Shown here in pieces: positions 1 to 8,924 of a stretch of 64,000 nt of DNA; positions within the stretch are counted from its first letter, which is position 1; each line of letters starts with the position of its first letter. The stretch comes from Pandoraea capi (lineage in GTDB: Bacteria > Pseudomonadota > Gammaproteobacteria > Burkholderiales > Burkholderiaceae), in assembly GCF_902459735.1 (NCBI RefSeq), contig NZ_CABPRV010000005.1:62001-126000 (forward strand). Reading direction: 5' to 3'. A model generated the notes under the pieces. That model was given only the letters and a program-made list of their open reading frames with translations, was not told where the DNA came from and searched no databases. A program made the position numbers and the translations under genes.

Positions 1-447
1 GTACGAAACGACGTTGAAGCCGGCCGTGGTGAACAGGGCGCGGTGGTTTTCCCAGCTCGGATCGCTGATCGCGACCGTGGCGTTCGGGTTCAGTTGCTTC
101 AGGAAATCAGCGCCGATCTTCAGTGCGCCCGTGCCACCCAGCGCCTGGGCGGTCACAACACGGCCTTCGGCCAGCACCGGCGATTCTTTGCCGAACAGCA
201 TTTCCTGCACGGCCTTGTCGTAGGCGGCAATGCCTTCCATCGGCAGATAGCCGCGCGGCAGGCCGGCGGCCACACGTTGTTCTTCCGCTGCCTTCACAGC
301 CTTGAGCAGGGGCAGTTTGCCTTCCGCATTGAAATACACGCCGACGCCCAGGTTCACCTTATCGGTGCGGTGATCGGCGTTGTAGGCTTCGTTCAGACCA
401 AGAATGGGGTCGCGCGGGGCGAGTTCGACAGCGGAAAAGAGGGTCAT
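1..447 (-). CDS. tyrB: Aromatic amino acid aminotransferase, 5' part
   Basis: Partial gene: 149 codons run without a stop from an ATG at 447 to the window edge, so about the last 60% of a roughly 400-residue protein is missing. The visible part begins MTLFSAVELAPRDPILGLNE and continues with the substrate-binding region of class I PLP aminotransferases (aspartate/tyrosine aminotransferase type), including the stretch around GGTGALKIGADFL. The PLP lysine lies outside the window. These enzymes transaminate aromatic amino acids and aspartate in the cytoplasm. The gene is divergent from uvrB. Which substrate dominates cannot be decided from this fragment. Confidence 0.85.
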   Translation of the reverse strand, partial: MTLFSAVELAPRDPILGLNEAYNADHRTDKVNLGVGVYFNAEGKLPLLKAVKAAEEQRVAAGLPRGYLPMEGIAAYDKAVQEMLFGKESPVLAEGRVVTAQALGGTGALKIGADFLKQLNPNATVAISDPSWENHRALFTTAGFNVVSY

Positions 448-722
448 TTCGACGGCTCGAGGCAGGTAGTAGGAAAATGCAGCGGGACGGCCGCAACTTA
501 CGCAGGATCGGCCCAGCGGGCTATTTTAGCGAAGATTACCCGCCCTTGTGGTAAACACCGGCCCGTAATGCACGAAATCGTGCCTTTTCGGCACAAAAAG
601 TGCCACGTATTGCCAGAAATTGACGAAAGCCCGGGGAACCCCTCGACGTAACCCATTGGCGTCAGGGAATCGTCCGACGCGCTAGAATGCCAGATTACGT
701 CCCTCATGTTCGCGCCCCCGCC
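448..722. promoter_or_regulatory. tyrB/uvrB divergent intergenic region
   Basis: This 275-bp spacer lies between two divergent genes. A TAGAAT -10-like hexamer at 683-688 points toward uvrB. On the minus strand a TAAAAT hexamer (528 to 523) points toward tyrB. No convincing -35 boxes at standard spacing were found for either. No gene is supported here. Confidence 0.45.
683..688 (+). promoter_or_regulatory. Probable uvrB -10 element
   Basis: The hexamer TAGAAT in the context GCTAGAATGC lies 34 bp upstream of the chosen uvrB start. Similar hexamers precede other genes in this window (32562, 36530, 47281). I see no good -35 at 16-18 bp, and no LexA-type box was recognised. Confidence 0.4.
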
Positions 723-2831
723 ATGACCCCTGCGGCTGACACCGATCTCGACGAAAGCAAGTTCCTCACGTTCCCGGATTCGCCTTATCAGCTTTACTGC
801 CCGTTTCCTGCGGCAGGCGATCAGCCCACGGCCATCGCGCAACTGGCGGAGGGCATTGAGGACGGGCTGGCATTTCAGACCCTGCTTGGCGTGACGGGCT
901 CAGGCAAGACGTTCACGATGGCCAACGTCATTGCTCGTCTGGGCCGTCCCGCTATCGTGTTCGCGCCGAACAAGACGCTCGCGGCACAGTTGTATTCGGA
1001 GTTTCGCGAGTTTTTCCCGCGAAATGCGGTGGAGTATTTCGTCTCGTACTACGACTACTACCAACCGGAAGCGTACGTTCCGCAGCGCGACCTTTTCATC
1101 GAAAAGGATTCGTCGGTCAACGAGCACATCGAGCAGATGCGTCTGTCGGCGACGAAGAGTCTGCTTGAGCGGCGAGACGTGGTGATCGTGGCTACGGTGT
1201 CGGCCATCTACGGTATCGGTAATCCGAGCGAGTACCACCAGATGATCCTGACCGTGCGCCAGGGCGACAAACTGGGGCAGCGCGAAATCATCGCCCGTCT
1301 GATTGCGATGCAGTACACGCGTAACGAAACGGATTTTGGCCGAGGGACGTTCCGCGTTCGTGGCGACACCATCGACGTGTTTCCGGCTGAACATGCCGAG
1401 TTGGCCTTGCGTGTAGAGTTGTTCGACGACGAAGTCGACTCGTTGCAGTTGTTTGATCCGCTCACGGGGCGTGTGCGTCAGAAGGTGCCGCGATTCACGG
1501 TGTATCCGTCCTCACACTACGTGACGCCGCGAGATACGGTGTTGCGGGCGATCGAGACGATCAAGGACGAATTGCGCGAGCGGCTCGACTTCTTCTATAA
1601 GGACGGCAAGCTGGTCGAGGCGCAGCGCCTTGAACAACGTACCCGCTTCGATCTGGAAATGTTGCAGGAGCTGGGTTTCTGCAAGGGCATCGAAAACTAC
1701 TCGCGGCATCTGTCCGGCGCCGCACCGGGCGAGCCGCCACCGACGCTCGTCGACTACCTCCCGCCGGACGCCCTGATGTTCCTCGACGAGTCACATGTGC
1801 TCATCGGTCAGTTCAACGGCATGTACAACGGTGACCGGGCACGTAAGGAGAACCTCGTCAATTACGGATTCCGTTTGCCATCGGCGCTCGATAACCGTCC
1901 GCTCAAGTTTGCCGAGTATGAACGCAAGATGCGTCAGGCCATCTTCGTCTCGGCGACCCCCGCAGATTACGAAGCGAAGCGTACGGGGCAGGTGGTCGAG
2001 CAGGTGGTGCGTCCGACCGGGCTGATCGACCCGATCATTGATGTCCGCCCGGCGCGTACCCAGGTGGACGACGTGCTGTCGGAGATCAACAAGCGCGTGG
2101 CGGTCGAGGAACGTGTGCTGGTGACCACGCTCACGAAGCGGATGGCGGAGCAACTGACCGAGTATCTGTCGGACAACGGCGTAAAGGTCCGCTATCTGCA
2201 CAGTGACATCGACACCGTTGAGCGCGTAGAGATTATTCGCGACTTGCGTCTGGGCGCGTTCGACGTACTTGTTGGGATCAACTTGTTGCGTGAGGGGTTG
2301 GATATTCCGGAAGTGTCGCTGGTTGCGATTCTCGATGCAGACAAGGAGGGTTTCCTGCGCGCCGAGCGGTCATTGATTCAGACGATCGGGCGGGCGGCAC
2401 GTAACGTGAACGGAACGGCCATCCTGTACGCAGACAAGATGACCGATTCGATGAAGCGCGCCATCGGCGAGACGGAGCGCCGCCGCGCGAAGCAGATGGC
2501 GCATAACGAAGCGAACGGCATCGTGCCGCAGGGCGTGAAAAAGCGCATCAAGGACATCATCGATGGTGTCTACGATCCGCAGGACGCCAAGGCGGAATTG
2601 GCGGAAGCCAAGGAGCAGGCTCACTACCAGGACATGTCGGAAAAGCAACTGGCGCGCGAGATCAAGAAGCTCGAGAAGCAGATGCAGGAGCATGCACGCA
2701 ACCTGGAGTTCGAGAAGGCCGCGAAGGTGCGCGACCAGTTGCTGCACGTCAAGGCGCTCGTGTTCGGCACCGACGGTGCCAGCGAGGCGGAACTGGGGCC
2801 GAAGGGAGGCAGTGTGCCGGGCGCAAAGTAA
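723..2831 (+). CDS. uvrB: Excinuclease ABC subunit B
   Basis: UvrB is the damage-verifying helicase-like subunit of UvrABC nucleotide excision repair. It receives DNA from UvrA and recruits UvrC. The 702-residue product has Walker A GVTGSGKT at about residues 56-63, the beta-hairpin [12 protein letters not shown] at about 109-120, a DES(H) Walker B near 345, helicase motifs including a QTIGRAARN motif VI, and a C-terminal UVR coiled-coil region rich in Lys/Glu. An in-frame ATG at 687 overlaps the TAGAAT -10-like hexamer (683-688), so I prefer the ATG at 723, which also gives a family-like N-terminus. Length is slightly above the usual 670 or so. Divergent from tyrB. Confidence 0.97.
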   Translation: MTPAADTDLDESKFLTFPDSPYQLYCPFPAAGDQPTAIAQLAEGIEDGLAFQTLLGVTGSGKTFTMANVIARLGRPAIVFAPNKTLAAQLYSEFREFFPRNAVEYFVSYYDYYQPEAYVPQRDLFIEKDSSVNEHIEQMRLSATKSLLERRDVVIVATVSAIYGIGNPSEYHQMILTVRQGDKLGQREIIARLIAMQYTRNETDFGRGTFRVRGDTIDVFPAEHAELALRVELFDDEVDSLQLFDPLTGRVRQKVPRFTVYPSSHYVTPRDTVLRAIETIKDELRERLDFFYKDGKLVEAQRLEQRTRFDLEMLQELGFCKGIENYSRHLSGAAPGEPPPTLVDYLPPDALMFLDESHVLIGQFNGMYNGDRARKENLVNYGFRLPSALDNRPLKFAEYERKMRQAIFVSATPADYEAKRTGQVVEQVVRPTGLIDPIIDVRPARTQVDDVLSEINKRVAVEERVLVTTLTKRMAEQLTEYLSDNGVKVRYLHSDIDTVERVEIIRDLRLGAFDVLVGINLLREGLDIPEVSLVAILDADKEGFLRAERSLIQTIGRAARNVNGTAILYADKMTDSMKRAIGETERRRAKQMAHNEANGIVPQGVKKRIKDIIDGVYDPQDAKAELAEAKEQAHYQDMSEKQLAREIKKLEKQMQEHARNLEFEKAAKVRDQLLHVKALVFGTDGASEAELGPKGGSVPGAK

Positions 2832-3056
2832 GTGTTCCGCTGTTTAGCGCAAAGGGCGGTAATAACGGATGCGACACCCGTTTGACGGATTAACGATCCA
2901 TTGGGTGCGAGAATAACTGCCGATAGCGTATGTAAATTCTATCGCGCGTTTGGTCGGCTCGATTCTGCGTGAGTTTGAGGCATATAGGGGGAACGGAGCC
3001 CGCGCGGGGATCAGAGCATTGGAGACGGCAGCGGGCGCCGTCTCCGGCCGTGTCAC
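2832..3056. other. Spacer at the left edge of the accessory block
   Basis: This 225-bp region lies between the convergent uvrB and GtrA-like genes. It contains a perfect 9-bp inverted repeat, GGAGACGGC at 3021-3029 and GCCGTCTCC at 3037-3045, with a 7-nt loop. No T-tract follows on either strand, so it may be a factor-dependent terminator or an mRNA 3' hairpin rather than a classical intrinsic terminator. No gene is supported. Confidence 0.4.
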
Positions 3057-3470
3057 TCAACCCGAAAGACTTCCCCTGATGAGGATTCGGGACATCAGGA
3101 AAGTGATCGGAATCGTGAGCACGACAACGGCAATTGGCGCCAGGTAAGGTGAGAGCTGCAGCTTGCCGACGAGCACATACATCAGTCCGATGCCGACCAG
3201 ATACTGAACCACGTACACGAGCGGAAATTTCAACAGTCCCGCCACCGACATCTTTACCTTGAAGACGAAGTGCGAGTTCAACCAATATGAAAAGATCACG
3301 CTCAGAACGAAGGATACTGTGTAAGCCAACCTATATCCTACGAACGTCAAACATACCGCATAAATCACGTACCCGAAGCCGGTGTTAGTCGCCCCAACCA
3401 AGAGGAAGCGGGCGAACTCCCGGCTAAAAAACTTCTTCCACCACGGAGTACGGGTGCTTGTTGACTTCAT
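3057..3470 (-). CDS. GtrA-like small membrane protein
   Basis: A 137-residue protein with four predicted membrane segments and the GtrA-family opening 'FARFLLVGATNTGFGYVIY' at about residues 20-38. GtrA proteins are thought to flip or help translocate undecaprenyl-phosphate-linked sugars made by a GtrB partner for O-antigen or teichoic-acid decoration. The ATG at 3470 has GGAG 8 nt upstream; a TTG one codon earlier is less likely. It is the last gene of a three-gene minus-strand unit and overlaps the GT2 gene by 47 bp, which suggests translational coupling. The substrate sugar cannot be told from the sequence. Confidence 0.85.
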   Translation of the reverse strand: MKSTSTRTPWWKKFFSREFARFLLVGATNTGFGYVIYAVCLTFVGYRLAYTVSFVLSVIFSYWLNSHFVFKVKMSVAGLLKFPLVYVVQYLVGIGLMYVLVGKLQLSPYLAPIAVVVLTIPITFLMSRILIRGSLSG

Positions 3471-4347
3471 CAAAAATTCTCCACACGTACTCGCTAATAA
3501 TGCCGAGCATGACGATGATCAGGCCCAGCAGAAATGAAATCAGGCAGACAATCGTCGCGAAGCCTGGTACTGCCACTTTGCCCAGCAACGCACTGATAAC
3601 AACGAGTATTCCGTAGGCGAAACTGAAAAAAGAGACCGTCGCACCGGTGAAAGAAATGATTCTGACAGGTGCGAAAGAGAACGAAAATATCGAGTCAATC
3701 ATGAGTTTCAGCTTCTTGCCGAAAGTCCATCTCGATTTGCCGTGTTCGCGCGCAATGCGTTTGTAATGGATCACATAAGGCTCGATGCCGAGCCAGTACG
3801 GGAACAGCGGGAAATTGACGTGCTTTCCGCTGTCTCTCAAGTACGGCAAAAACATTGCGTCCATCAGTGCAAGATCGAATCCTTTTTCCGGGTAGGACGC
3901 GATCACGAAGGATCTCAGCATTCGATAGTAAATCTTGGCGAAAAGCTTTGATGAAAGCGGATCTTCGCGATCGGTTCGAGCACAGATCACATACTTCTTC
4001 CCGGACAGCCAGTGATCGACCATTTCCGGAATCAGCGAAGGAGGGTCTTGCAAGTCCGCCGCGAGAAAAAGGAAACAATCCCCGGTAACGTAAGTCACCC
4101 CCGTTTTTACGGCACTGATAGCTCCGAAATTGCGGCTCAGCTTGATAACGCGGACGTCAGGTTGCATGGATTTGTACTGCCTGAGCAAGGCGAGCGAACC
4201 GTCGCCAGACCCGTCATCGACGAAGATCAGTTCCAGCTCCATGTCGCGGGCGGCAAGCTCTTTACGGACGCCGCCCATTTTTGTGAAGAGATCCGGCAAC
4301 GATCCTTCATTGAAATAAACTGGAACAATGATCGAGAGTTTTTTCAC
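3424..4347 (-). CDS. GT2 family glycosyltransferase, GtrB/DPM1-like
   Basis: A 307-residue protein with an N-terminal GT-A domain (opening MKKLSIIVPVYFNEGSLPDL, nucleotide-sugar site FVDDGSGDGS near residue 45, AADLQDPP near 96). Two C-terminal membrane helices lie at about 230-255 and 265-290. This layout matches bactoprenol-phosphate glucosyl/mannosyltransferases, which load a sugar on the lipid carrier on the cytoplasmic face. The start is GTG with no strong ribosome-binding site. It lies 8 bp after the GT-C gene and overlaps the GtrA-like gene, as expected for a gtr-type cassette. The donor sugar is unknown. Confidence 0.9.
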   Translation of the reverse strand: MKKLSIIVPVYFNEGSLPDLFTKMGGVRKELAARDMELELIFVDDGSGDGSLALLRQYKSMQPDVRVIKLSRNFGAISAVKTGVTYVTGDCFLFLAADLQDPPSLIPEMVDHWLSGKKYVICARTDREDPLSSKLFAKIYYRMLRSFVIASYPEKGFDLALMDAMFLPYLRDSGKHVNFPLFPYWLGIEPYVIHYKRIAREHGKSRWTFGKKLKLMIDSIFSFSFAPVRIISFTGATVSFFSFAYGILVVISALLGKVAVPGFATIVCLISFLLGLIIVMLGIISEYVWRIFDEVNKHPYSVVEEVF

Positions 4348-4355
4348 GGCGTATC

Positions 4356-5831
4356 TCAGTGTTGGGGCGATCGATTGCCGGCAGCGCTCGGCTGAAGATT
4401 GCGCAACAGTGCGATCAGCGCAACCGTCATCAAAACAGTCACGGCAACGAATACTTCATACATGCGATTTGACATCCATGGGCCGGTGTACATGAAAAGC
4501 ATCTGATCCGGGAATTCGAGCAATTTGCCTGTCCATGGGCCGACATTGATATCAAGCCAGAAACGAGAGACCACAAGCGCGATGGCGAGGATACTGTAGT
4601 TGAAGGCCCAGTCTCCAGCGGTTCCCATTCGACGGCGCAACGCCTCGCAAACAATGATCGCGACGATCGGCCACGCATTGATGAACTGGCGCGACTCGGC
4701 GCCCGCCGAAAGCAGTGCGAAAAGCGCTACATAGAAGACGAGGCCGGCGCCTTGCTCTTTCACGATCGAACTGACTTGCGGCCACAAAATGATGGCGAGG
4801 ACATAGAAGGGCCCGTAATGCTGCGCGTGTGCGATCACGTTGACAAGCGGATTCGCGACGGAGGCTTGGGTAAGCAGGCCGATGTAGGACGTAATCGTCA
4901 GAGGGTCGCCGCCCTGAGCCGCAACGGTGCCGATGACCCATTTGATGATCGCAAAAATGATTGCAGCCAGGGCCACGCGATACCAGCGCACGACTCGCAG
5001 CGCCGAAAACCAGGCACCGACATCGGTAAACGGACGCACCACGAAATACATGTACGCCATCAGCAGAATTACACTGGCCGGAAAGAGCGCCATGCGAATC
5101 GGTGTCGTGCCGTTCTGCTGACGCAGCCCTTCGAAAAAATAGAGGTATCCAGCGAGCGCCATCCAGAGAACCGGGATGAGGAGGGCAAGAACGTTGGCCG
5201 GGATCTTGACGCGATCACTCTTGAAGGGGGCCTTGCCAAATGCGAGAAGCGGTATCGTGCCGTAGAGCAGCGTCGGCCAGATGAATGCGCCGATGATGAT
5301 GGAAAGCGCGAGGGGCGCTACGCGATCGCGAAGATAGAAGTAGAAAATTACCAGGCTGATCACGTATGCCGAAATGTCGACCAGGGTCGGGTTGTACGAA
5401 GCATTTTTCAGAACAGGGTAGTTGATGAAAAGCGCAGTGCCGGCGAGAAAATAGGTAGGTAAGCGCCACTCGAAATGACGCCCGATCAGATAGGTAAAGA
5501 ATCCTGCAATCAGGAGAAGGCCAAAGTTATAGATATAAAACGCGTGGATGACGCGTACAGGGTAACTAATGTCGTAGTGCAGCAGACCACTGACGTTGTG
5601 AATGATCACGGAAGGAAGGAGCCGCCCGACGTAATAGGCCGGCACCGTCTTGCTCAGGATGAGCTCTTTCGAGTTTGTTTGGGCCCAGCCGGCATACAGT
5701 GAGCCATCCCATCCAAGTCCATCCTGAAACTGAATTCGCTCTCCATGATTGAAGTTGTAGGCGAACAACCCAATAAGTAGAACGACGAGAAGTGCCGCGA
5801 AAATTTTATGTTTTGTAAGAGTTGATCGCAT
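4356..5831 (-). CDS. Polytopic membrane protein, probable GT-C-type transferase of the gtr cassette
   Basis: A 491-residue protein with about 11-12 hydrophobic segments. A short N-terminal anchor (residues about 10-26) is followed by a periplasmic loop rich in Asp/Trp (DGLGWDGSLYAGW near 37-50). I do not recognise a named family. By position it takes the place of the serotype-specific third protein (GtrC type), which moves the lipid-linked sugar onto the glycan in the periplasm. It is the first gene of its operon, whereas phage gtr cassettes usually put this gene last. Base composition is visibly lower in GC than the flanking housekeeping genes. No strong ribosome-binding site precedes the ATG. 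Role is by context only. Confidence 0.7.
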   Translation of the reverse strand: MRSTLTKHKIFAALLVVLLIGLFAYNFNHGERIQFQDGLGWDGSLYAGWAQTNSKELILSKTVPAYYVGRLLPSVIIHNVSGLLHYDISYPVRVIHAFYIYNFGLLLIAGFFTYLIGRHFEWRLPTYFLAGTALFINYPVLKNASYNPTLVDISAYVISLVIFYFYLRDRVAPLALSIIIGAFIWPTLLYGTIPLLAFGKAPFKSDRVKIPANVLALLIPVLWMALAGYLYFFEGLRQQNGTTPIRMALFPASVILLMAYMYFVVRPFTDVGAWFSALRVVRWYRVALAAIIFAIIKWVIGTVAAQGGDPLTITSYIGLLTQASVANPLVNVIAHAQHYGPFYVLAIILWPQVSSIVKEQGAGLVFYVALFALLSAGAESRQFINAWPIVAIIVCEALRRRMGTAGDWAFNYSILAIALVVSRFWLDINVGPWTGKLLEFPDQMLFMYTGPWMSNRMYEVFVAVTVLMTVALIALLRNLQPSAAGNRSPQH

Positions 5832-5967
5832 TCTGGGTACTTGGATTGCGCGTTTGTACGAGCGCGCAGTGTTGAGAGATGAACGGGTTGGAATGAGCGT
5901 AGGCGTGTCATCAATTGAGGCTTGTCACGTCGTGCCGCAATTGATCGGGACGCCGAGGCGTTTTCAA

Positions 5968-6657
5968 CTACCGGCGCAATACCTGTCGGTGCTCGATGAC
6001 AACGCCGATGATTACCACTTTCTCGTACTCACTATTGATGGTCGCGTAATCCTGGTTGAGCGGTACTAGTTCAAACACATCATGTCCACTCGCGTTGATG
6101 CCTCGCGGCCTGTACTTCTTGAGTGTCGCCACCTCGTGATCGCTCGTGGCGATAACGAAATCACCGGGCAGCGGTGCCATCGCCGGGTCGACTATCAGAT
6201 GGTCTCCTTCGTGGAACTGAGGTTCCATTGAGCGGCCCTCGACTTTGAGGGCGAACGCATGGTCCGACAGTTCAACGTCTGTGAGCAGATGAGCCAATGC
6301 AACATTCGGCGGGAACGGCACAAATGCTTCAGTCGTCTGGCTCATTTGTGCCACCCATGTACGGTCAACCAGGGGCACTCGCCGATGTCCGGGCGTCGGG
6401 GCTGGATCGTTTTCAAATTGTGAGCTCCCCAGTCCGGGGATTGGCACTGCATGCTTCGTGATACGCGAGATTTCAAGTATTTGGCTGAAGCTGGGTTCAT
6501 GCCGTCCGTTTTCCCATGCGGAGATGTTACCCCGCGTTTTCTTGAGTTTTTCCGCGAGGTCGTCCTGCTTGAGTTGGGCGGCCTCCCGGCTTGCCCTGAT
6601 CCAGTGCGCGATTTCCATGCTGGAAATGGAAAGAAAATCTAACGTGTGTTGGGCCAC
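5968..6657 (-). CDS. XRE-family repressor with S24 (LexA/CI-like) peptidase domain
   Basis: A 229-residue protein. A helix-turn-helix lies at about residues 16-70 (QDDLAEKLKK, then NISAWENGRHEPS) and an S24 domain at about 110-225. Ser143 in EGRSMEPQF and Lys180 in VATLKKY are 37 residues apart, the same spacing as LexA Ser119/Lys156. The linker has no Ala-Gly or Cys-Gly dipeptide, the usual self-cleavage site. The GTG at 6657 is chosen because AGGAAAG precedes it; an ATG at 6618 would remove 13 residues and lacks such a site. No phage genes adjoin it. It could regulate the flanking surface genes or be a relic of a mobile element. Confidence 0.88.
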   Translation of the reverse strand: MAQHTLDFLSISSMEIAHWIRASREAAQLKQDDLAEKLKKTRGNISAWENGRHEPSFSQILEISRITKHAVPIPGLGSSQFENDPAPTPGHRRVPLVDRTWVAQMSQTTEAFVPFPPNVALAHLLTDVELSDHAFALKVEGRSMEPQFHEGDHLIVDPAMAPLPGDFVIATSDHEVATLKKYRPRGINASGHDVFELVPLNQDYATINSEYEKVVIIGVVIEHRQVLRR

Positions 6658-6857
6658 ATTTTCTTTCCTTTCGGGGGGATTGTCTATCCGGTTGATGTTG
6701 AAACCAATGCGTAGATTGGTGGCAAAAAACGTGGTAAGTCGTTGATCGTGTTAGGTGGGCGGGGGCACTTTGGGTATTTGATTCTTACGAAACAGCCCTC
6801 GCACGGTTTGTCTGTGTGGTTAACCCACAAGCATTGCTGCAGCATACGGATGCCAAT
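6658..6857. promoter_or_regulatory. Region upstream of the S24 repressor, with two dyads
   Basis: This 200-bp spacer lies between the repressor start and the acyltransferase stop. It has a perfect dyad ACCAAT-N6-ATTGGT at 6703-6720, about 45 bp upstream of the GTG, and an imperfect 15-bp dyad TGTGGTTAACCCACA at 6815-6829. The two are unlike each other in sequence. Either could be an operator for the repressor; this is inference from symmetry and position. Confidence 0.4.
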
Positions 6858-8924
6858 TCAATTTGCCATAGGCGTCGACCGGGGCGTTTCCGTGTTCGCG
6901 GAGACCGATTGTTTCCCGATAATGCGCATGATGTGGTCACTAATTCTGGCAAAAAGCAGCGCTGAACCGGCCTGTGTCAAATGATGGATGTCCGAATAGA
7001 GTGGCATCCCATCTGAGTCGACATTGCGGCAGGTAGTCTCGTTGCAGAATGCATCATATGGATCGATAAAAAAGACACCGCGGTGAGTCTCGGCGTAAGC
7101 TCTGAGCACCTTGTTGACATTGAGGGCTGCCTGATGTTCCAGCCGTGATTGTTCGGGCAAACAGAGAGGGCGCGGGAACCATTTCAAATGCGCGACGCAG
7201 GACAGCACCCGATATTTCGACGAGCCCGGCACATCTCCGACGATAATGAATTTTCTTCCGTCAAGGGCAATGCGCATGCGTTCAAGTGCGGCGACGAACG
7301 GAGCATATTTTGATGACTCCAAATCGCGGTCCGGGCGAATATCCCACGCTTTGTGGGTGACGAGATCGGCGGCCTCCGGGAGCTGCCCGGTATAGGCTGC
7401 CGAGTAGATGAACACGGAACTCGAAGAGCGCGCCAATTGCTGCAACACTTCTGCATTCGCAGACCGGGTCGATGCGTCGAAGGACGGTTGGTTTTCGGCG
7501 AGACGCGTCGTGCCGGGTAGTAACAGGGCGGAATCGAATTTCCCTCCACCGCCGCCTGTAGCGCTAAAGACAGTCAGATCAAAAGGTTTGGCGAGTTCGT
7601 TGACCATGCCGGTGAATAGCATGCCAGCATGGCTATCGCCCATGATGACGATGTTTGGCGCGGCATCTTTGCCTTGGTGAATCAGGCCACCTTCGAAGCC
7701 CGCGCCGCCCCAATACTTCGTCGAAAACTCGTTGATCGAAGCGGTATTGCGCAGTGCAATGGGCAGGTCCACACGCCATAGCCAGCCCGTGCTGAGATAG
7801 ACACTAACCCCCAATGCGCCGATGCAGCCGAGCGCTGCGATCCATCCACCGGCAAACATCGCCTGAGACCGCTTCATCGAGGTGCGCATATGACGTGCCG
7901 GCTGCTCGATGGACTTGTGCATCAGTGATGCAATCAGGATCGCAGCAACGAAGATGCCTGTGGGCTGCCACTCATGGAGCGCATATGTGCCGTCCATATT
8001 CTCGTTGAACGTCTTCACGAATACGATCAACGGCCAGTGCGCGAGGTAGAGTGAATAGCTGACGAGGCCGACGTACACGGCGGGGCGACAACGCAGCAGT
8101 GCGCCGCTCCACTTCGCCTCGCCGGCATAGATCAGAAGGGCAGCGCCAACGGCGGGAAGAATGGCGTTGTAGCTCGGGAAGACGGTGGACTCGTTGTAGG
8201 TGACGAGCGCAATGACCGTTAGAACGAATCCGAGCGCGCACAGTATTTCGAGCGTCCGCCGCTTGCGGGTGACTTCAAGCCTCGGGAGCCATAACACGGC
8301 CGCACCGATGCAAAACTCGAACGCACGATACTGGACGAGGTAATAAATGTCAGTTCGATGAGTCGAGAGGTGGTGCAGGCTGAGGTAGAAGCTTGCGGCC
8401 GCGACGACCGCAATGACAACTGGTGCAGCCCATCGTCTTTTCACCAGTCGGTGCGCGCAGAGTAGCAGCACCGGCCAGAAAATGTAGAACTGCTCCTCGA
8501 CGCCGAGCGACCAGGTGTGGAGCAGCGGATTGGACTTCGAGAAGATGTCGAAGTACCCGGCCTGCTTGAGCAGGAAGATGTTTGACACGGAAGCTGCCGC
8601 GGCGGCCAACGTGCCACCGAACGGGGTGAACTTTGCGGGGACTAGTAGCCAGACGCCGATGCAGAATGACACCAGCAGCGTGCAGGCGAGCGCGGGGAAT
8701 ATGCGCTTGGCGCGCCTGATATAGAAGGCGACGAAACTGAAGCGTCCCGTCTCCTGCAACTCGCGCAGGATGATGCCAGTGATCAGATACCCGCTGATGA
8801 CGAAGAATATGTCGACGCCGACAAATCCGCCGGTCATCGCCGGAAACCCCAAGTGGTACAGAAAGACGGACAGAACGGCAATCGCGCGCAGCCCGTCGAT
8901 GTGCTTGTAGTAAGTATTTGCCAT
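6858..8924 (-). CDS. OafA-type acyltransferase with C-terminal SGNH domain
   Basis: A 688-residue protein. The N-terminal half is an acyltransferase-3 membrane domain with about 10-11 helices, opening YKHIDGLRAIAVLSVFLYHL, then FVGVDIFFVISGYLIT and WSLGVEEQFYIFWP. From about residue 415 a periplasmic SGNH hydrolase-like domain follows, with nucleophile motif GDSHAGM and a C-terminal DIHHLTQAG (Asp/His). Such fusions O-acetylate LPS O-antigen or other exported glycans, using the membrane part to move the acyl group to the SGNH part. It is the upstream-most gene of the accessory block, with a weak ribosome-binding site. The acceptor glycan is not known. Confidence 0.92.
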   Translation of the reverse strand: MANTYYKHIDGLRAIAVLSVFLYHLGFPAMTGGFVGVDIFFVISGYLITGIILRELQETGRFSFVAFYIRRAKRIFPALACTLLVSFCIGVWLLVPAKFTPFGGTLAAAAASVSNIFLLKQAGYFDIFSKSNPLLHTWSLGVEEQFYIFWPVLLLCAHRLVKRRWAAPVVIAVVAAASFYLSLHHLSTHRTDIYYLVQYRAFEFCIGAAVLWLPRLEVTRKRRTLEILCALGFVLTVIALVTYNESTVFPSYNAILPAVGAALLIYAGEAKWSGALLRCRPAVYVGLVSYSLYLAHWPLIVFVKTFNENMDGTYALHEWQPTGIFVAAILIASLMHKSIEQPARHMRTSMKRSQAMFAGGWIAALGCIGALGVSVYLSTGWLWRVDLPIALRNTASINEFSTKYWGGAGFEGGLIHQGKDAAPNIVIMGDSHAGMLFTGMVNELAKPFDLTVFSATGGGGGKFDSALLLPGTTRLAENQPSFDASTRSANAEVLQQLARSSSSVFIYSAAYTGQLPEAADLVTHKAWDIRPDRDLESSKYAPFVAALERMRIALDGRKFIIVGDVPGSSKYRVLSCVAHLKWFPRPLCLPEQSRLEHQAALNVNKVLRAYAETHRGVFFIDPYDAFCNETTCRNVDSDGMPLYSDIHHLTQAGSALLFARISDHIMRIIGKQSVSANTETPRSTPMAN

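Noticed and set aside
687-722. uvrB start at ATG 687
   Set aside because: This ATG overlaps a TAGAAT promoter-like hexamer and adds 12 residues without family similarity.
3021-3045. Intrinsic terminator after uvrB and the GtrA-like gene
   Set aside because: The hairpin is perfect but neither side has a T-tract.
5832-5967. Dam/OxyR phase-variation control of the gtr cassette
   Set aside because: Such control needs several clustered GATC sites; only one GATC lies in this upstream region.
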